From NCBI GenBank assembly GCA_016841965.1, contig JAEANN010000054.1, forward strand, positions 62,001 to 126,000: DNA of 64,000 nucleotides, written 5' to 3'. This DNA is from Candidatus Roseilinea mizusawaensis (GTDB lineage Bacteria; Chloroflexota; Anaerolineae; J036; Brachytrichaceae). The notes beneath the pieces were generated by a model. It had not been told where the DNA came from and did no database searches. It was given only the letters and a program-made list of their open reading frames with translations. The translations under genes were made by a program, and so were the position numbers. Shown here piece by piece: positions 9,698-18,022 of the stretch (positions within the stretch are counted from its first letter, which is position 1; every line of letters begins with the position of its first letter).

Positions 9698-10600
9698 TCA
9701 CTCTCTGAGGAAGGCGCCCCGCTCCAGATCTTCGAAAGCCTGTCTCAGTTCGGCCCGTGTGTTCATCACAATCGGCCCATACCAAGCCACCGGCTCTTTG
9801 AGGGGCCGGCCCGACACCAGCAGGAAACGCACCCCTTCGTCGCCGGCCTGTACTGAAACCTCGTCACCCTGATCGAACAGCACCAGCGAACGATTATCTG
9901 CCTCGCGGGGCGGGGTTGTCTCAGCCCATCTCACACCTTCGGTGGGCACGGCCAGCGGTTCAGAGGCATCGCAGAATTTGCCGGCGCCGGCAAACACATA
10001 GGCAAACGCATGGCGGGTGGTTTCAACAGGCAGCGTTGCCTTCACGCCGGGCGGCACAGCCACATCGAGGTACACGGGGTCCGCGGCAATGCCCTCCACC
10101 GGCCCGCGCTTGCCCCAGAACGCGCCGCAGATGATACGCGCGCGCACACCGCTGTCGTCAATCACCTCGGGGATTTCCTGCGCCGTGATCTCTTGGTAGC
10201 GCGGCGCAGTCATTTTGAGCGCGGCCGGTAGATTGGCCCACAACTGAAACCCGTGCATGCGGCCGGCGGCGTCACCTTTGGGCATCTCTTGATGAATGAT
10301 GCCGCGGCCGGCAGTCATCCATTGCACGTCGCCGGCGGCGATGATGCCCCGGTTGCCCAGACTGTCGCCGTGTTCGACCGTGCCGGCCAGCACATAGGTG
10401 ATCGTCTCGATGCCGCGATGCGGATGCCATGGAAAGCCAGCCAGATACTCCTCCGGAATGTCGTTGCGAAAATCGTCAAGAAGAAGGAACGGATCGAAGT
10501 CCGACGTATCGCCAAAGCCGAACGCGCGCCGCAGATGCACGCCTGCGCCTTCCAGCGTCGGCTTGGACTTGATCAATCGTTTGATCGGTCGCACAGTCAT
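9698..10600 (-). CDS. Pirin family protein
   Basis: The 300-residue bicupin matches pirins, iron-binding proteins with quercetinase or regulatory roles. The N-terminal cupin holds the metal site in GFPWHPHRGIETITYVL and MTAGRGIIHQEMP (His, His, His, Glu), followed by the pirin hallmark GFQLWANLP. The C-terminal cupin has the usual AYVFAGAG strand. ATG 10600 has GGAGG five nt upstream and is preferred over 10624. It converges with the ABC ATPase gene (11-bp gap) and is divergent from the dioxygenase gene at 10733. Confidence 0.93.
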   Translation of the reverse strand: MTVRPIKRLIKSKPTLEGAGVHLRRAFGFGDTSDFDPFLLLDDFRNDIPEEYLAGFPWHPHRGIETITYVLAGTVEHGDSLGNRGIIAAGDVQWMTAGRGIIHQEMPKGDAAGRMHGFQLWANLPAALKMTAPRYQEITAQEIPEVIDDSGVRARIICGAFWGKRGPVEGIAADPVYLDVAVPPGVKATLPVETTRHAFAYVFAGAGKFCDASEPLAVPTEGVRWAETTPPREADNRSLVLFDQGDEVSVQAGDEGVRFLLVSGRPLKEPVAWYGPIVMNTRAELRQAFEDLERGAFLRE

Positions 10601-10732
10601 CGTTGCCTCCAGTGCGCGGATCATACAGGATGCCCTTGCCCCGCATCGCAGAGGCTTGCAACCGAGAAGCTTCGCGGTATGCTATCGGCCCGTACACGAT
10701 CGGTTTGAGTGGGACGTTGGAGGGTTGCACCC

Positions 10733-11608
10733 ATGAGCCACTACAGAGTTTTGACAGACGAGCAGGTTGAGAGTTTTCTCGATAAGGGCTATCTGGTGGT
10801 GCGCGATTGTCTCGATATGAACATCGCTAATCGCTGGATCGAGGAGGCATACGAGCGGCTGGGCTATGACAAACACAACCCGGCCACGTGGGCAAAAGAC
10901 ATTGTCTGGTTGGATCATAAAAACCAGAGGCCCGTGCGCGAGATCGCGCCCAAAGCCTGGGCAGCGCTGCTCGACGTGATCGGCGGCGAGGAGCGTCTGG
11001 AGACTCAGGTGATGGGGATCAAAAGTGGGCACTTCACCACGATCAACTCGTTCATCTGGTCAGACGCGTTCATTGTCAACTTCCATCGCGGCGCCGACAA
11101 GCCGTGGCAACCGCCGTCGCCGAAGGTGAGTGGTTGGCACAAAGACGGCAGCTACTTCAAACACTTCCTCGACAGCCGCGAGCAAGCGCTGTTGCCGATC
11201 GTGTGCTGGTCGGACATGTTGCACCAGGGCGGGGCCACTTTCATCGCGCCGGATTCGGTGCGGGTGGTGGCGCGCTATCTGTACGAGCACCCTGAGGGCA
11301 TTGAGCCAAACAAGTTCGACTTCCAGTCGCTGATCAACCAATGCACCCAGTTCGAGGAGATCACGGGTCAGGCCGGGGACTTCGTCATCATGCATCCGTT
11401 CATGCTGCACGCCTCGTCGCAGAATGTGCTACGCCGACCGCGCTTCATGAGCAACCCGCCGGTGGTGTTGAAGGAGCCGATGAACCTCAACCGCGACAAC
11501 CCAGAAGATTTCTCATTGCTGGAGCGCGCCACTTTGCACTACCTGGGATTGGAGCGGCTGGACTTCCGCCCGACGGCGCCGCGCGAATCCTACTGGTGGC
11601 CGGTGTAG
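10733..11608 (+). CDS. Phytanoyl-CoA dioxygenase (PhyH) family Fe(II)/2-oxoglutarate oxygenase
   Basis: The 291-residue protein belongs to the PhyH family of mononuclear iron hydroxylases. The facial triad is visible as the H-x-D in SGWHKDGSY (His near residue 136, Asp near 138) and the distal His in MHPFMLHASSQN. GGAGGG at 10719-10724 lies 8 nt before ATG 10733, which decides the start over 10709. The gene stands alone, divergent from pirin. Family substrates range from fatty acyl groups to ectoine and natural products, so the substrate is unknown. Confidence 0.9.
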   Translation: MSHYRVLTDEQVESFLDKGYLVVRDCLDMNIANRWIEEAYERLGYDKHNPATWAKDIVWLDHKNQRPVREIAPKAWAALLDVIGGEERLETQVMGIKSGHFTTINSFIWSDAFIVNFHRGADKPWQPPSPKVSGWHKDGSYFKHFLDSREQALLPIVCWSDMLHQGGATFIAPDSVRVVARYLYEHPEGIEPNKFDFQSLINQCTQFEEITGQAGDFVIMHPFMLHASSQNVLRRPRFMSNPPVVLKEPMNLNRDNPEDFSLLERATLHYLGLERLDFRPTAPRESYWWPV

Positions 11609-11627
11609 CCGGCACCATGAACGGCGC

Positions 11628-11665
11628 AAAAAAAGCACCTCGCGGGTCTATCAAACCCGCGAGGT
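11628..11665 (-). terminator. Intrinsic terminator of the DegT-acetyltransferase operon
   Basis: A perfect 11-bp stem (11637-11647 with 11655-11665, 7-nt loop) lies 25 bp past the acetyltransferase stop. On the minus strand it is followed by seven consecutive T (the A run at 11628-11634). This is a textbook rho-independent terminator and also separates the convergent dioxygenase gene. Confidence 0.9.
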
Positions 11666-11690
11666 AATGCGCAAGATCATATCAGGCCGA

Positions 11691-13067
11691 TTACGCCACG
11701 GGCCAGATGTCTGACACTTGTTTGGGGAACAGCGCGCTCAATAGCGCCTGGGCCTCGTCATTCTCCACCCAGCAATCGGCAAAAGCGTAGCGCAGCTCCC
11801 CCAGATCGCGGTAGCCGAACAGCAGTTGCAGGAAGGTCAGGCCGGGGAAGGCCGCGCTGCCTTCGTCATCCGGCGTCGGCTTCCATGCTTCGACTGTGGT
11901 CATCCGGCCTTGCTCGAACGCCAGCCGCATGCCGTGGCGATAGAAGCTTAACTTCAGCTGGCCGGTGTGGCCTGCCAGCACCGATCCGGCGATACGCTGT
12001 TCCAGCACCGGCGCGATGTGGCGCAGAAAGCCGGGCAGGTCTGCTACACGGATGTACCACGCATACGGATTGTCCGGTTTGGTAAGCCGGCCTTCCATCA
12101 CCTGGTAGGCGGGATGCTCGACGCCGAATCCAAAGCCGATCACAGCGAAGTCATCTTTGGCGCCGATGGCCTTTCTGCCGCGCGCCTGGTAGTCCTCGCC
12201 GGTCGTCCGCAGGTAACGCAACACACTGGGCGCTACGGCGGCCCACGATTGCCCCTCGATCATCTCCCACTGCTGCACCCATAGCGTGGCGCCCTGCTGC
12301 ACCGGCGAGTGCATCAGATAGCCCACCGGCTGTCCTTCGACCGATTCGATCACGCACATCACACGCTGGTTGAAGTTCAGGCCAGTGCGGCCACTCAGTT
12401 CATACCGCCATAGGCGCGCGTCACGCAGACAGGCCAGCAGGTGCCGCTTGCAACCATGCGCGTAGGTAGCTGCGATGAACGGCAGGTCGGCCTCTGTCGC
12501 CGGCCGGATGCGATAAGGCTCGCTGTGATCCGGCTTCAACGCCGGCACAGCGGCTTTTTGCATCATGCGCGCCCCGCCGAGATTGACGGTCATTTCGTAG
12601 CCAAACTGGCGATAGAAGTAGGGAATGCCGGTGATGGCCTGAATCATCTCGCCGCGCCCGGCGCTGACGCGATGCAGTTCATCGAATAGCATCCGCACCA
12701 GCCCTTTGTTACGGTGCTCTGGCTTGGTGCCGACCAGTTCAACCCGCCCCACGCCGAACGGGATGCCGGCGTAGGTCCACGTCTGCGAGATCAGGTTCAG
12801 GGCGCACACAATCTCACCGGTGTTGCGGTCTTCGACCAGAAAGTAGTCATCCTCGCCGAAGGTGGGATGTGTCCCAGACGCCAGATCGCGCGCCCAATCC
12901 GCCACGTAAGGATTCGGCTGCTCAGGATCGCGCATCTTGAAGATCTGGCCGTAGAACGTCGCCAGCGCATCAGCGTCGGCGGCGGTAGAACGACGGACGA
13001 ACAGGCCGTCGCCGATGTCGTGCGGCAATGGCAGCATGCTTGGCGAAATTTGAGTGAACGGTTCCAT
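11691..13067 (-). CDS. Eis-like N-acetyltransferase (two GNAT-type domains plus SCP2-like C-terminus)
   Basis: The 458-residue protein has the layout of Eis-type acetyltransferases. An N-terminal GNAT domain has the acetyl-CoA loop VGTKPEHRNKGLVR near residue 120 and the FYRQFGYEM motif; a second degenerate GNAT-like domain follows; the C-terminal domain with LKLSFYRHGMRLAFEQG resembles the sterol-carrier fold. Eis proteins acetylate amines, aminoglycosides or protein lysines using acetyl-CoA. An upstream ATG at 13121 overlaps the DegT stop as ATGA and would add 18 residues; ATG 13067 fits the family better, but coupling makes 13121 possible. The substrate could be the amino sugar made by the DegT enzyme next door; this is inference. 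Confidence 0.82.
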   Translation of the reverse strand: MEPFTQISPSMLPLPHDIGDGLFVRRSTAADADALATFYGQIFKMRDPEQPNPYVADWARDLASGTHPTFGEDDYFLVEDRNTGEIVCALNLISQTWTYAGIPFGVGRVELVGTKPEHRNKGLVRMLFDELHRVSAGRGEMIQAITGIPYFYRQFGYEMTVNLGGARMMQKAAVPALKPDHSEPYRIRPATEADLPFIAATYAHGCKRHLLACLRDARLWRYELSGRTGLNFNQRVMCVIESVEGQPVGYLMHSPVQQGATLWVQQWEMIEGQSWAAVAPSVLRYLRTTGEDYQARGRKAIGAKDDFAVIGFGFGVEHPAYQVMEGRLTKPDNPYAWYIRVADLPGFLRHIAPVLEQRIAGSVLAGHTGQLKLSFYRHGMRLAFEQGRMTTVEAWKPTPDDEGSAAFPGLTFLQLLFGYRDLGELRYAFADCWVENDEAQALLSALFPKQVSDIWPVA

Positions 13068-13117
13068 ATCTTTTTTTGACCACAAACAAACAAAGCACAC
13101 ACCGATCGGCTGATGGC

Positions 13118-14350
13118 TCATCTCAGGTCCTGAATGTGCTCGACGACCTTGCGCACGGCAGCGACAATGCCACGCATGTCGTCCTCGCCGGCCAGCAGCA
13201 CCGTGTGGAACAACCAGCACGTGTCCTGGCAGACCTGCTCGCACACCGGGCAGTTTACCTGCGTGTAAGCCACCGGGTCGCCGGCGTAGTAGGGGCACGT
13301 CACCGGGCAGCCGTCCGCGCCTTGGTACGCGCGCTGGAACAACGGCATCTTGTACAGCGGCGTGCTATAGCCGGGCATACACGGCACACCTTCTGCGGTC
13401 AACGCTTCCAGGAATCGCTCGCGCGTGACGCCCAGCAGGTTGAGATCGAGGCGGAAGCAGAACAGATGATAGCCGCGCCGCGTCATGCGCGGATCGTTCT
13501 CGATCGTGATGATGCCGGGAATATCACGCAAGCCGTCGTTCAGAATCTCGGCATTGGCCTGGCGCTTGAGGGTGTGCGCTTCGAGCCGGGAGAGTTGCGC
13601 CAACAACAGCGCGGCCTGAAATTCGGTCATACGCAGATTGCTGCCCAGCAGAAAGTGTTGATACCACGCGCCGCCTTTGCGCCGGCCCACGTTGGTAAAA
13701 CTGCGGCACTGCTCGGCCAGCTCTTCATCGTCGGTGAGCATGATGCCGCCTTCGGCGCTGGTGATGTTCTTGGACGCCTGGAAGCTGAACACGCCGCACG
13801 CGCCCAGCGCGCCTGTGCCCTTGCCTTTCCACTGGCTGCCCCACGAGTGACAGGCATCCTCGACCACAAACAGCGTGTGAGCGCGGGCGATCTCGTTGAG
13901 GCGGTCCATGTCGGCCACATAGCCGGCCAGATGCACCGGCAGGATGGCCCGTGTGCGCGGCGTGATCTTGCGCGCCACGTCATCGGGATCGATGCACAAC
14001 GTGTGCGGCTGGATATCGGCAAAGATGGGAATGGCGTTGACGCGCAGGACGGCGCTGGCAGTGGCGACGAATGAATAGGGCGGCACAATGACTTCATCGC
14101 CGGCGCCGATGCCCAGCGCCAGCAGCGACGCCTCCAGCGCCGTGGTGCCGCTGCTAGCCGTGACGCCAAACCTTGCGCCTTGAAAAGCCGCGTAGGCGGC
14201 CTCGAACGCTTTGACCTGCTCGCCATACCACCACTTGCCAGATTCGAGCACGGCCATCAACCCGTCTCGCTCGCGGTCGTCCCAGATTGGCCAGGTGGGC
14301 CAGACAGTCGCGCAGGTTTTCTCGCCGCCATAAATCGCCAGGACACTCAT
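13118..14350 (-). CDS. DegT/DnrJ/EryC1/StrS-family PLP aminotransferase
   Basis: These enzymes transfer an amino group to keto sugars or cyclitols. The 410-residue protein has the TASSGTTALEASLLALG cofactor loop, the VEDACHSWGS aspartate motif and the PLP lysine in SFQASKNITSAEGG near residue 193. A cysteine-rich stretch near residues 350-382 (CPVTCPYY, NCPVCEQVCQDTC) is unusual and could bind a metal or form disulfides. GGAGGA stands just upstream of ATG 14350. Its stop overlaps a possible start of the acetyltransferase gene, so the two are translationally close and probably functionally linked. Confidence 0.92.
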   Translation of the reverse strand: MSVLAIYGGEKTCATVWPTWPIWDDRERDGLMAVLESGKWWYGEQVKAFEAAYAAFQGARFGVTASSGTTALEASLLALGIGAGDEVIVPPYSFVATASAVLRVNAIPIFADIQPHTLCIDPDDVARKITPRTRAILPVHLAGYVADMDRLNEIARAHTLFVVEDACHSWGSQWKGKGTGALGACGVFSFQASKNITSAEGGIMLTDDEELAEQCRSFTNVGRRKGGAWYQHFLLGSNLRMTEFQAALLLAQLSRLEAHTLKRQANAEILNDGLRDIPGIITIENDPRMTRRGYHLFCFRLDLNLLGVTRERFLEALTAEGVPCMPGYSTPLYKMPLFQRAYQGADGCPVTCPYYAGDPVAYTQVNCPVCEQVCQDTCWLFHTVLLAGEDDMRGIVAAVRKVVEHIQDLR

Positions 14351-14410
14351 GTTGTTCCTCCATCAAGAAAACGTGACGAATGAGCTGAACACACGGAAAC
14401 AACGATTCAT

Positions 14411-14470
14411 CGGCGCTCGGTGCGGCGCGCGGTGCGGCGCGCGGTGCGGCGCTCGGTGCGGCGCGCGGTG
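14411..14470. repeat. 12-bp tandem array, unit CGGCGCGCGGTG
   Basis: Exactly five 12-bp units: positions 14411-14422 and 14447-14458 have T at base 7, the other three have G. It lies in the 200-bp gap between the DegT start (14350) and the glycosidase stop (14551), 60 bp upstream of the DegT start. The unit shares nine to ten of twelve bases with the one at 8169. A short minus-strand frame reads it as RAPH repeats but shows no other coding signs. Confidence 0.95.
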
Positions 14471-14550
14471 TTTGTCCGCAGTGTTCTGAGTGGTTTGCGT
14501 TCTCCTGGGTGGTGAGAATCGCGCGCCCATTATCGAATCAAATCGCCCGA

Positions 14551-16290
14551 TCACGGCGCATGGACAAGCGGCACAAATGCGGCCGGATTGATGCCGGGCA
14601 ACATGACTGTGGTAGTGGCAATGGCCGCTGTCGCCCAGGCTTGTTCGTTGCCGGCGCGGTCACGCGCCCGCGCGCGGAAGGCATAGGTTGCCCCATGCTG
14701 GCCGGCAAATGCGTGAGCGGTGGTGTATAGCCACGTGGCAGCCGTGATCCATCCGCCGGCCTGGACACGATACTGCAGGTCATACGACCACACGCCGGCC
14801 GCGTCATCCGCGCCGGCCCAGCTCAGCGTGATCGTCGGCTGTGATGTGACAGCGGGCAGCGGATCAATGACAGCAACCGGCGGCGTCACATCCTGCTCGA
14901 GAATGATCAGCGGCGGGCTGGCCACCAGGCAGGAATCAGGTGGATTGTGCCAGGTGAAGTTCGGCGCCGGCGGCAGAGTGAACGTGTACTGCTTGTTGAT
15001 GAAGCTGATCGGCGTTGTGTTGCCATTTTGCAGAACGAGTGTGCCTGTCGGCAGCACAGCGCCAAACACGTACGTCTGCGCTGTGTTCGTGATGTTCCAG
15101 ATCACGCTAACCCGGCCCAGCGGGGTGCCCCAGAAACTGATGCGGCTGACCGCGTGGTTGTTCGACCAGACGCGTGTGGAGAACGTGAACGTGGCCGGCA
15201 GATGCTGCGCCGCAACTTGAAAAGCGCGATAGGCCGGACGCAGCGAACCATCCAGCCGGATCAGCCCCCATTGTTCGGGGCTGCCGTCGTCGGTAGTGCG
15301 AAAGTAGTAATAGCGGCCGGCGTTCTTGTGCAGCGCGTAGGTGTAATTCTGGATGAGGAAGGCCGCTGCCTCGTCCGGCCAGGCGTAACGCGCTCCCGGC
15401 GGTGGCGAGCCAGCATAGCCCTCCCAGTGCCGGATGCCGGTCTCGGTGATCCACAGCGGGTGGGGCAACAATCCGCCCCGGTCGGCGCGCGTCATGTTTT
15501 GCCGGAAATCCTCAATCACATCCCACGTTTCGCACGTGCCGCCGTCGTACAAATGAAACGCCGCCACATCGAAATAGTTGTTGCGCGCGACGCTGTCGGG
15601 CAGATCGCGGATGGCGTTCCACACGGTAATCGGGCTGGGCCACTGGTCGTGACGATAGAGAAAACCGCCCAGCACGACGGTCGCTTGCGGATCAGCAGCC
15701 TTGATCGCTTCGTAGCTCACGCGCAGCAACTGGGCAAACAGAGAGGCCGGCGCTGCGGGCATCTTCCAGTAGGCGCGAATGTCCGGCTCATTCCACACCT
15801 GCCAGTCGCGGATGGCCAATCTGTATCTGAGCACAACCTGATGCACAAATTGCCCCCAGTAGTTGTCAGGATGATTCCAGGGCAAGTGCAGATTAGCCGG
15901 CGCCGGCCAGCTTTCGTAGGGCACGTTGGGGTCGCTGGCCCACAGTGGCGGCGCGGTCAGCACGGCCAAAATCTGCAGGCCATGCGCCGTCTCGCCGGCA
16001 ACGAGCGCGTCATATGCTTGCCAGTCCCACACGCCAGGGGCAGGCCAGATGGCGCGCATTTGAAACTCGACGCGATCATGCGCAGCGCCGGCTTCGCGCG
16101 CGCGGGCATACATCGGGTTGCCGGCGAAGTAGTTGGAAAAGCTGAGGCCCAGACGCGGGTTCTGAGCAGCCCCGCCAGCGTGTGGCGCATCTTGCGCCGC
16201 AAGCGGCCTGGAAAATAGGCCGGCCACAATAAGCGCCACAACCAATATCGAGCCAGGTTGGGTGCGTGCGTGTGATCGACTTACACCCAT
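14551..16290 (-). CDS. Secreted clan-A glycoside hydrolase-like protein with FnIII-like C-terminal domain
   Basis: About 579 residues. An N-terminal signal peptide (basic HAR region, hydrophobic ILVVALIVAGLF, likely cut after LAAQ) is followed by a TIM barrel with the clan-A catalytic pair: acid/base Glu in WNEPD near residue 167 and nucleophile Glu in WITETG near 281. This resembles GH39/GH5-like enzymes. Residues 430-560 form an immunoglobulin/FnIII-like domain with DLQYRVQAGGW and FRARARDRAGNEQ. The protein ends FVPLVHAP. GTG 16305 is an alternative start; neither start has a good ribosome site. It is the last gene of a four-gene operon, 36-51 bp after the HD-GYP gene. The substrate is unknown. 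Confidence 0.8.
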   Translation of the reverse strand: MGVSRSHARTQPGSILVVALIVAGLFSRPLAAQDAPHAGGAAQNPRLGLSFSNYFAGNPMYARAREAGAAHDRVEFQMRAIWPAPGVWDWQAYDALVAGETAHGLQILAVLTAPPLWASDPNVPYESWPAPANLHLPWNHPDNYWGQFVHQVVLRYRLAIRDWQVWNEPDIRAYWKMPAAPASLFAQLLRVSYEAIKAADPQATVVLGGFLYRHDQWPSPITVWNAIRDLPDSVARNNYFDVAAFHLYDGGTCETWDVIEDFRQNMTRADRGGLLPHPLWITETGIRHWEGYAGSPPPGARYAWPDEAAAFLIQNYTYALHKNAGRYYYFRTTDDGSPEQWGLIRLDGSLRPAYRAFQVAAQHLPATFTFSTRVWSNNHAVSRISFWGTPLGRVSVIWNITNTAQTYVFGAVLPTGTLVLQNGNTTPISFINKQYTFTLPPAPNFTWHNPPDSCLVASPPLIILEQDVTPPVAVIDPLPAVTSQPTITLSWAGADDAAGVWSYDLQYRVQAGGWITAATWLYTTAHAFAGQHGATYAFRARARDRAGNEQAWATAAIATTTVMLPGINPAAFVPLVHAP

Positions 16291-16341
16291 ACGCCGATGG
16301 TACACGATCGTATCTGGCTTTCGCGCCGGCGCAGGGCTGTG

Positions 16342-17286
16342 TCAATCAGGCTGGTCAAGCACCTTCAGAAAGGCATCGACTACGGCGGGGTCGAAGGATG
16401 TGCCTGCCAGCGAACGGATGTGCTCTCGCGCTCTCTCCGGCGCCCAGCGTTTGCGATATGGGCGGTCCGAGCACAGCGTGTCCCACACATCGACGACAGC
16501 AAAAATGCGCGCGGCCAGCGGAATTTGCTCACCGCGCAACCCGCGTGGATAGCCGGTGCCATCCCAGCGCTCGTGATGCGCATAGGGAATGTCGATGGCG
16601 CGACTGAGATGCGGCACGGCCGCCAGCATCTGCCGGGCATGCTCCGGGTGGGTCAGCATGATGCGCCATTCATCGTCTGTGAGGGGGCCAGGCTTGGCAA
16701 GAATGCTCTCAGGCACAGCCAGCTTGCCGAGATCATGGAGCAACGCCCCATAGCGAATGTAGCGCAATTCATCTGCGCCGACACCCATCGCCTGCGCCAG
16801 ACGCAGCGTCAGGCCGGCCACCCGTTGCAGATGATCCTCCTGCTCGTAGTTACGCAAGCTGAGCTGCCTGGTCCAGGCTGTCACCATCGCATCGAGGGCA
16901 GCGTCAATCTGCTGTCGCGCAAGCAACACGCCTTCAAGCAGACCAGACAGCGTAGCCAGGTAACCGTCGCCTTTCTCGATACAACGCGCGGCGCCGGCCT
17001 GAAGCGCCCAGCGAACTATTGCATCATCACCTAGGGCAACCAGGACGACCACTACCGCATCTGGCGCAGATTTACAGACTGCTGCGATGTGATCTGAGAC
17101 CCAGGTGGAATCGGCGCGATGGTCTGGCAGGATCGCCGACAAATCCAGCGCCACAGCCTCGCTCGGGGTGTGCTGGAGGATGTGCAGCAGTTCTGTCAGG
17201 GATCTCACCAGCTTATGCGGCGCTGTGATCTGGCGCGTTATGAGTTCACAATGCGGGTCGCCTGCATCGACGTGCACGATGACCAT
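16342..17286 (-). CDS. HD-GYP domain protein with N-terminal receiver-like domain
   Basis: HD-GYP proteins hydrolyse cyclic di-GMP at a bi- or trinuclear iron centre. In this 314-residue protein the metal motifs are HDLGK near residue 184 and HHERWDGTGYPRGL near 234, with the conserved HPEHAR and DVWDTLCSDRPYR stretches, so catalysis looks intact. Residues 1-120 resemble a receiver fold with low conservation and no clear phospho-Asp. GGAGGA precedes ATG 17286, 25 bp after the PIG-L stop. It could degrade c-di-GMP made by the GGDEF protein at 35-38 kb, but this link is only inferred. Confidence 0.88.
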   Translation of the reverse strand: MVIVHVDAGDPHCELITRQITAPHKLVRSLTELLHILQHTPSEAVALDLSAILPDHRADSTWVSDHIAAVCKSAPDAVVVVLVALGDDAIVRWALQAGAARCIEKGDGYLATLSGLLEGVLLARQQIDAALDAMVTAWTRQLSLRNYEQEDHLQRVAGLTLRLAQAMGVGADELRYIRYGALLHDLGKLAVPESILAKPGPLTDDEWRIMLTHPEHARQMLAAVPHLSRAIDIPYAHHERWDGTGYPRGLRGEQIPLAARIFAVVDVWDTLCSDRPYRKRWAPERAREHIRSLAGTSFDPAVVDAFLKVLDQPD

Positions 17287-17311
17287 GCTGATCCTCCAGC
17301 ACCGATCCCGA

Positions 17312-18004
17312 TCAGAGCGACACGCACCGGAAAGCTTCCCAGTACTGAACCTGTCCATCGGCCAGCAAGCGAAACAAACCTGTGCGCAGCCGGTCGGCCA
17401 CTTTTGCGGAGTCAGGCTCTTTGACCTGTGAAACATGCTGGCAGACAGCCTGCGCTTTCAGGTCGATCGTGGCGGTGACATCGATCCATGTGTTGGGGGC
17501 GCTGGGGCCGGCGTAATACACCTCGCGCGGCGGGTGTGGCAGATAACCATCGGCCAGCAGTTCGGTGAAGTAGAAACGGCTGCTGGAGCCGGGAAAGATG
17601 GCGTCGTTGACGGCATTGCCGATGGCGCGGTGGTCACGGTGGTTGATGCCGCGCGCGCCCCAGTGCAGCGTCAGCGGGTCGAGGGTAACGATGCGATCGG
17701 GCCGGGCGCGGCGAATTTCACGCACCAGATCGCGCTGCAAGTCGTGCGTGTTGAACAATTCGCCGTCAGAATAGGCCAGGAATGTGATGTCGTGCACACC
17801 CAGCACAGCGCCGGCTTTGCGTTGCTCCTCACGGCGCGTCTCGACCAGTTGCCAGGGCGTCATGTGCGGGTCATCGCTGCCCTTGTCACCGCTCGTGACG
17901 ATGAGATATTCGACATGATGCCCCTCCTGCACCCAGCGCGCAATGCTGCCGCCGCAGAAGAATTCAGGATCGTCTGGATGCGCCACAATGACGAGGATGT
18001 TCAT
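17312..18004 (-). CDS. PIG-L family zinc-dependent deacetylase
   Basis: The 230-residue protein has the zinc motif AHPDDPEFFCGG at residues 8-19 and the second ligand motif NHRDHRAIG near residue 125, both diagnostic of the LmbE/PIG-L family, which de-N-acetylates GlcNAc conjugates such as mycothiol or bacillithiol precursors and other sugars. Length is typical. It starts 18 bp after the PSP1 gene stop and ends 25 bp before the HD-GYP gene, consistent with one operon. The substrate cannot be decided. Confidence 0.92.
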   Translation of the reverse strand: MNILVIVAHPDDPEFFCGGSIARWVQEGHHVEYLIVTSGDKGSDDPHMTPWQLVETRREEQRKAGAVLGVHDITFLAYSDGELFNTHDLQRDLVREIRRARPDRIVTLDPLTLHWGARGINHRDHRAIGNAVNDAIFPGSSSRFYFTELLADGYLPHPPREVYYAGPSAPNTWIDVTATIDLKAQAVCQHVSQVKEPDSAKVADRLRTGLFRLLADGQVQYWEAFRCVSL

Positions 18005-18022
18005 TGGATGCCGGGGTTAGCT

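Noticed and set aside
14363-14554. Minus-strand frame encoding RAPH repeats
   Set aside because: Coding character is limited to the repeat itself; no ribosome site or conserved sequence, and it overlaps the DegT leader.
14947-16218. 423-codon open frame on the plus strand
   Set aside because: Antisense to the glycosidase, which has a signal peptide and catalytic motifs. The translation is Arg/Gln/His-rich, typical of a shadow frame.
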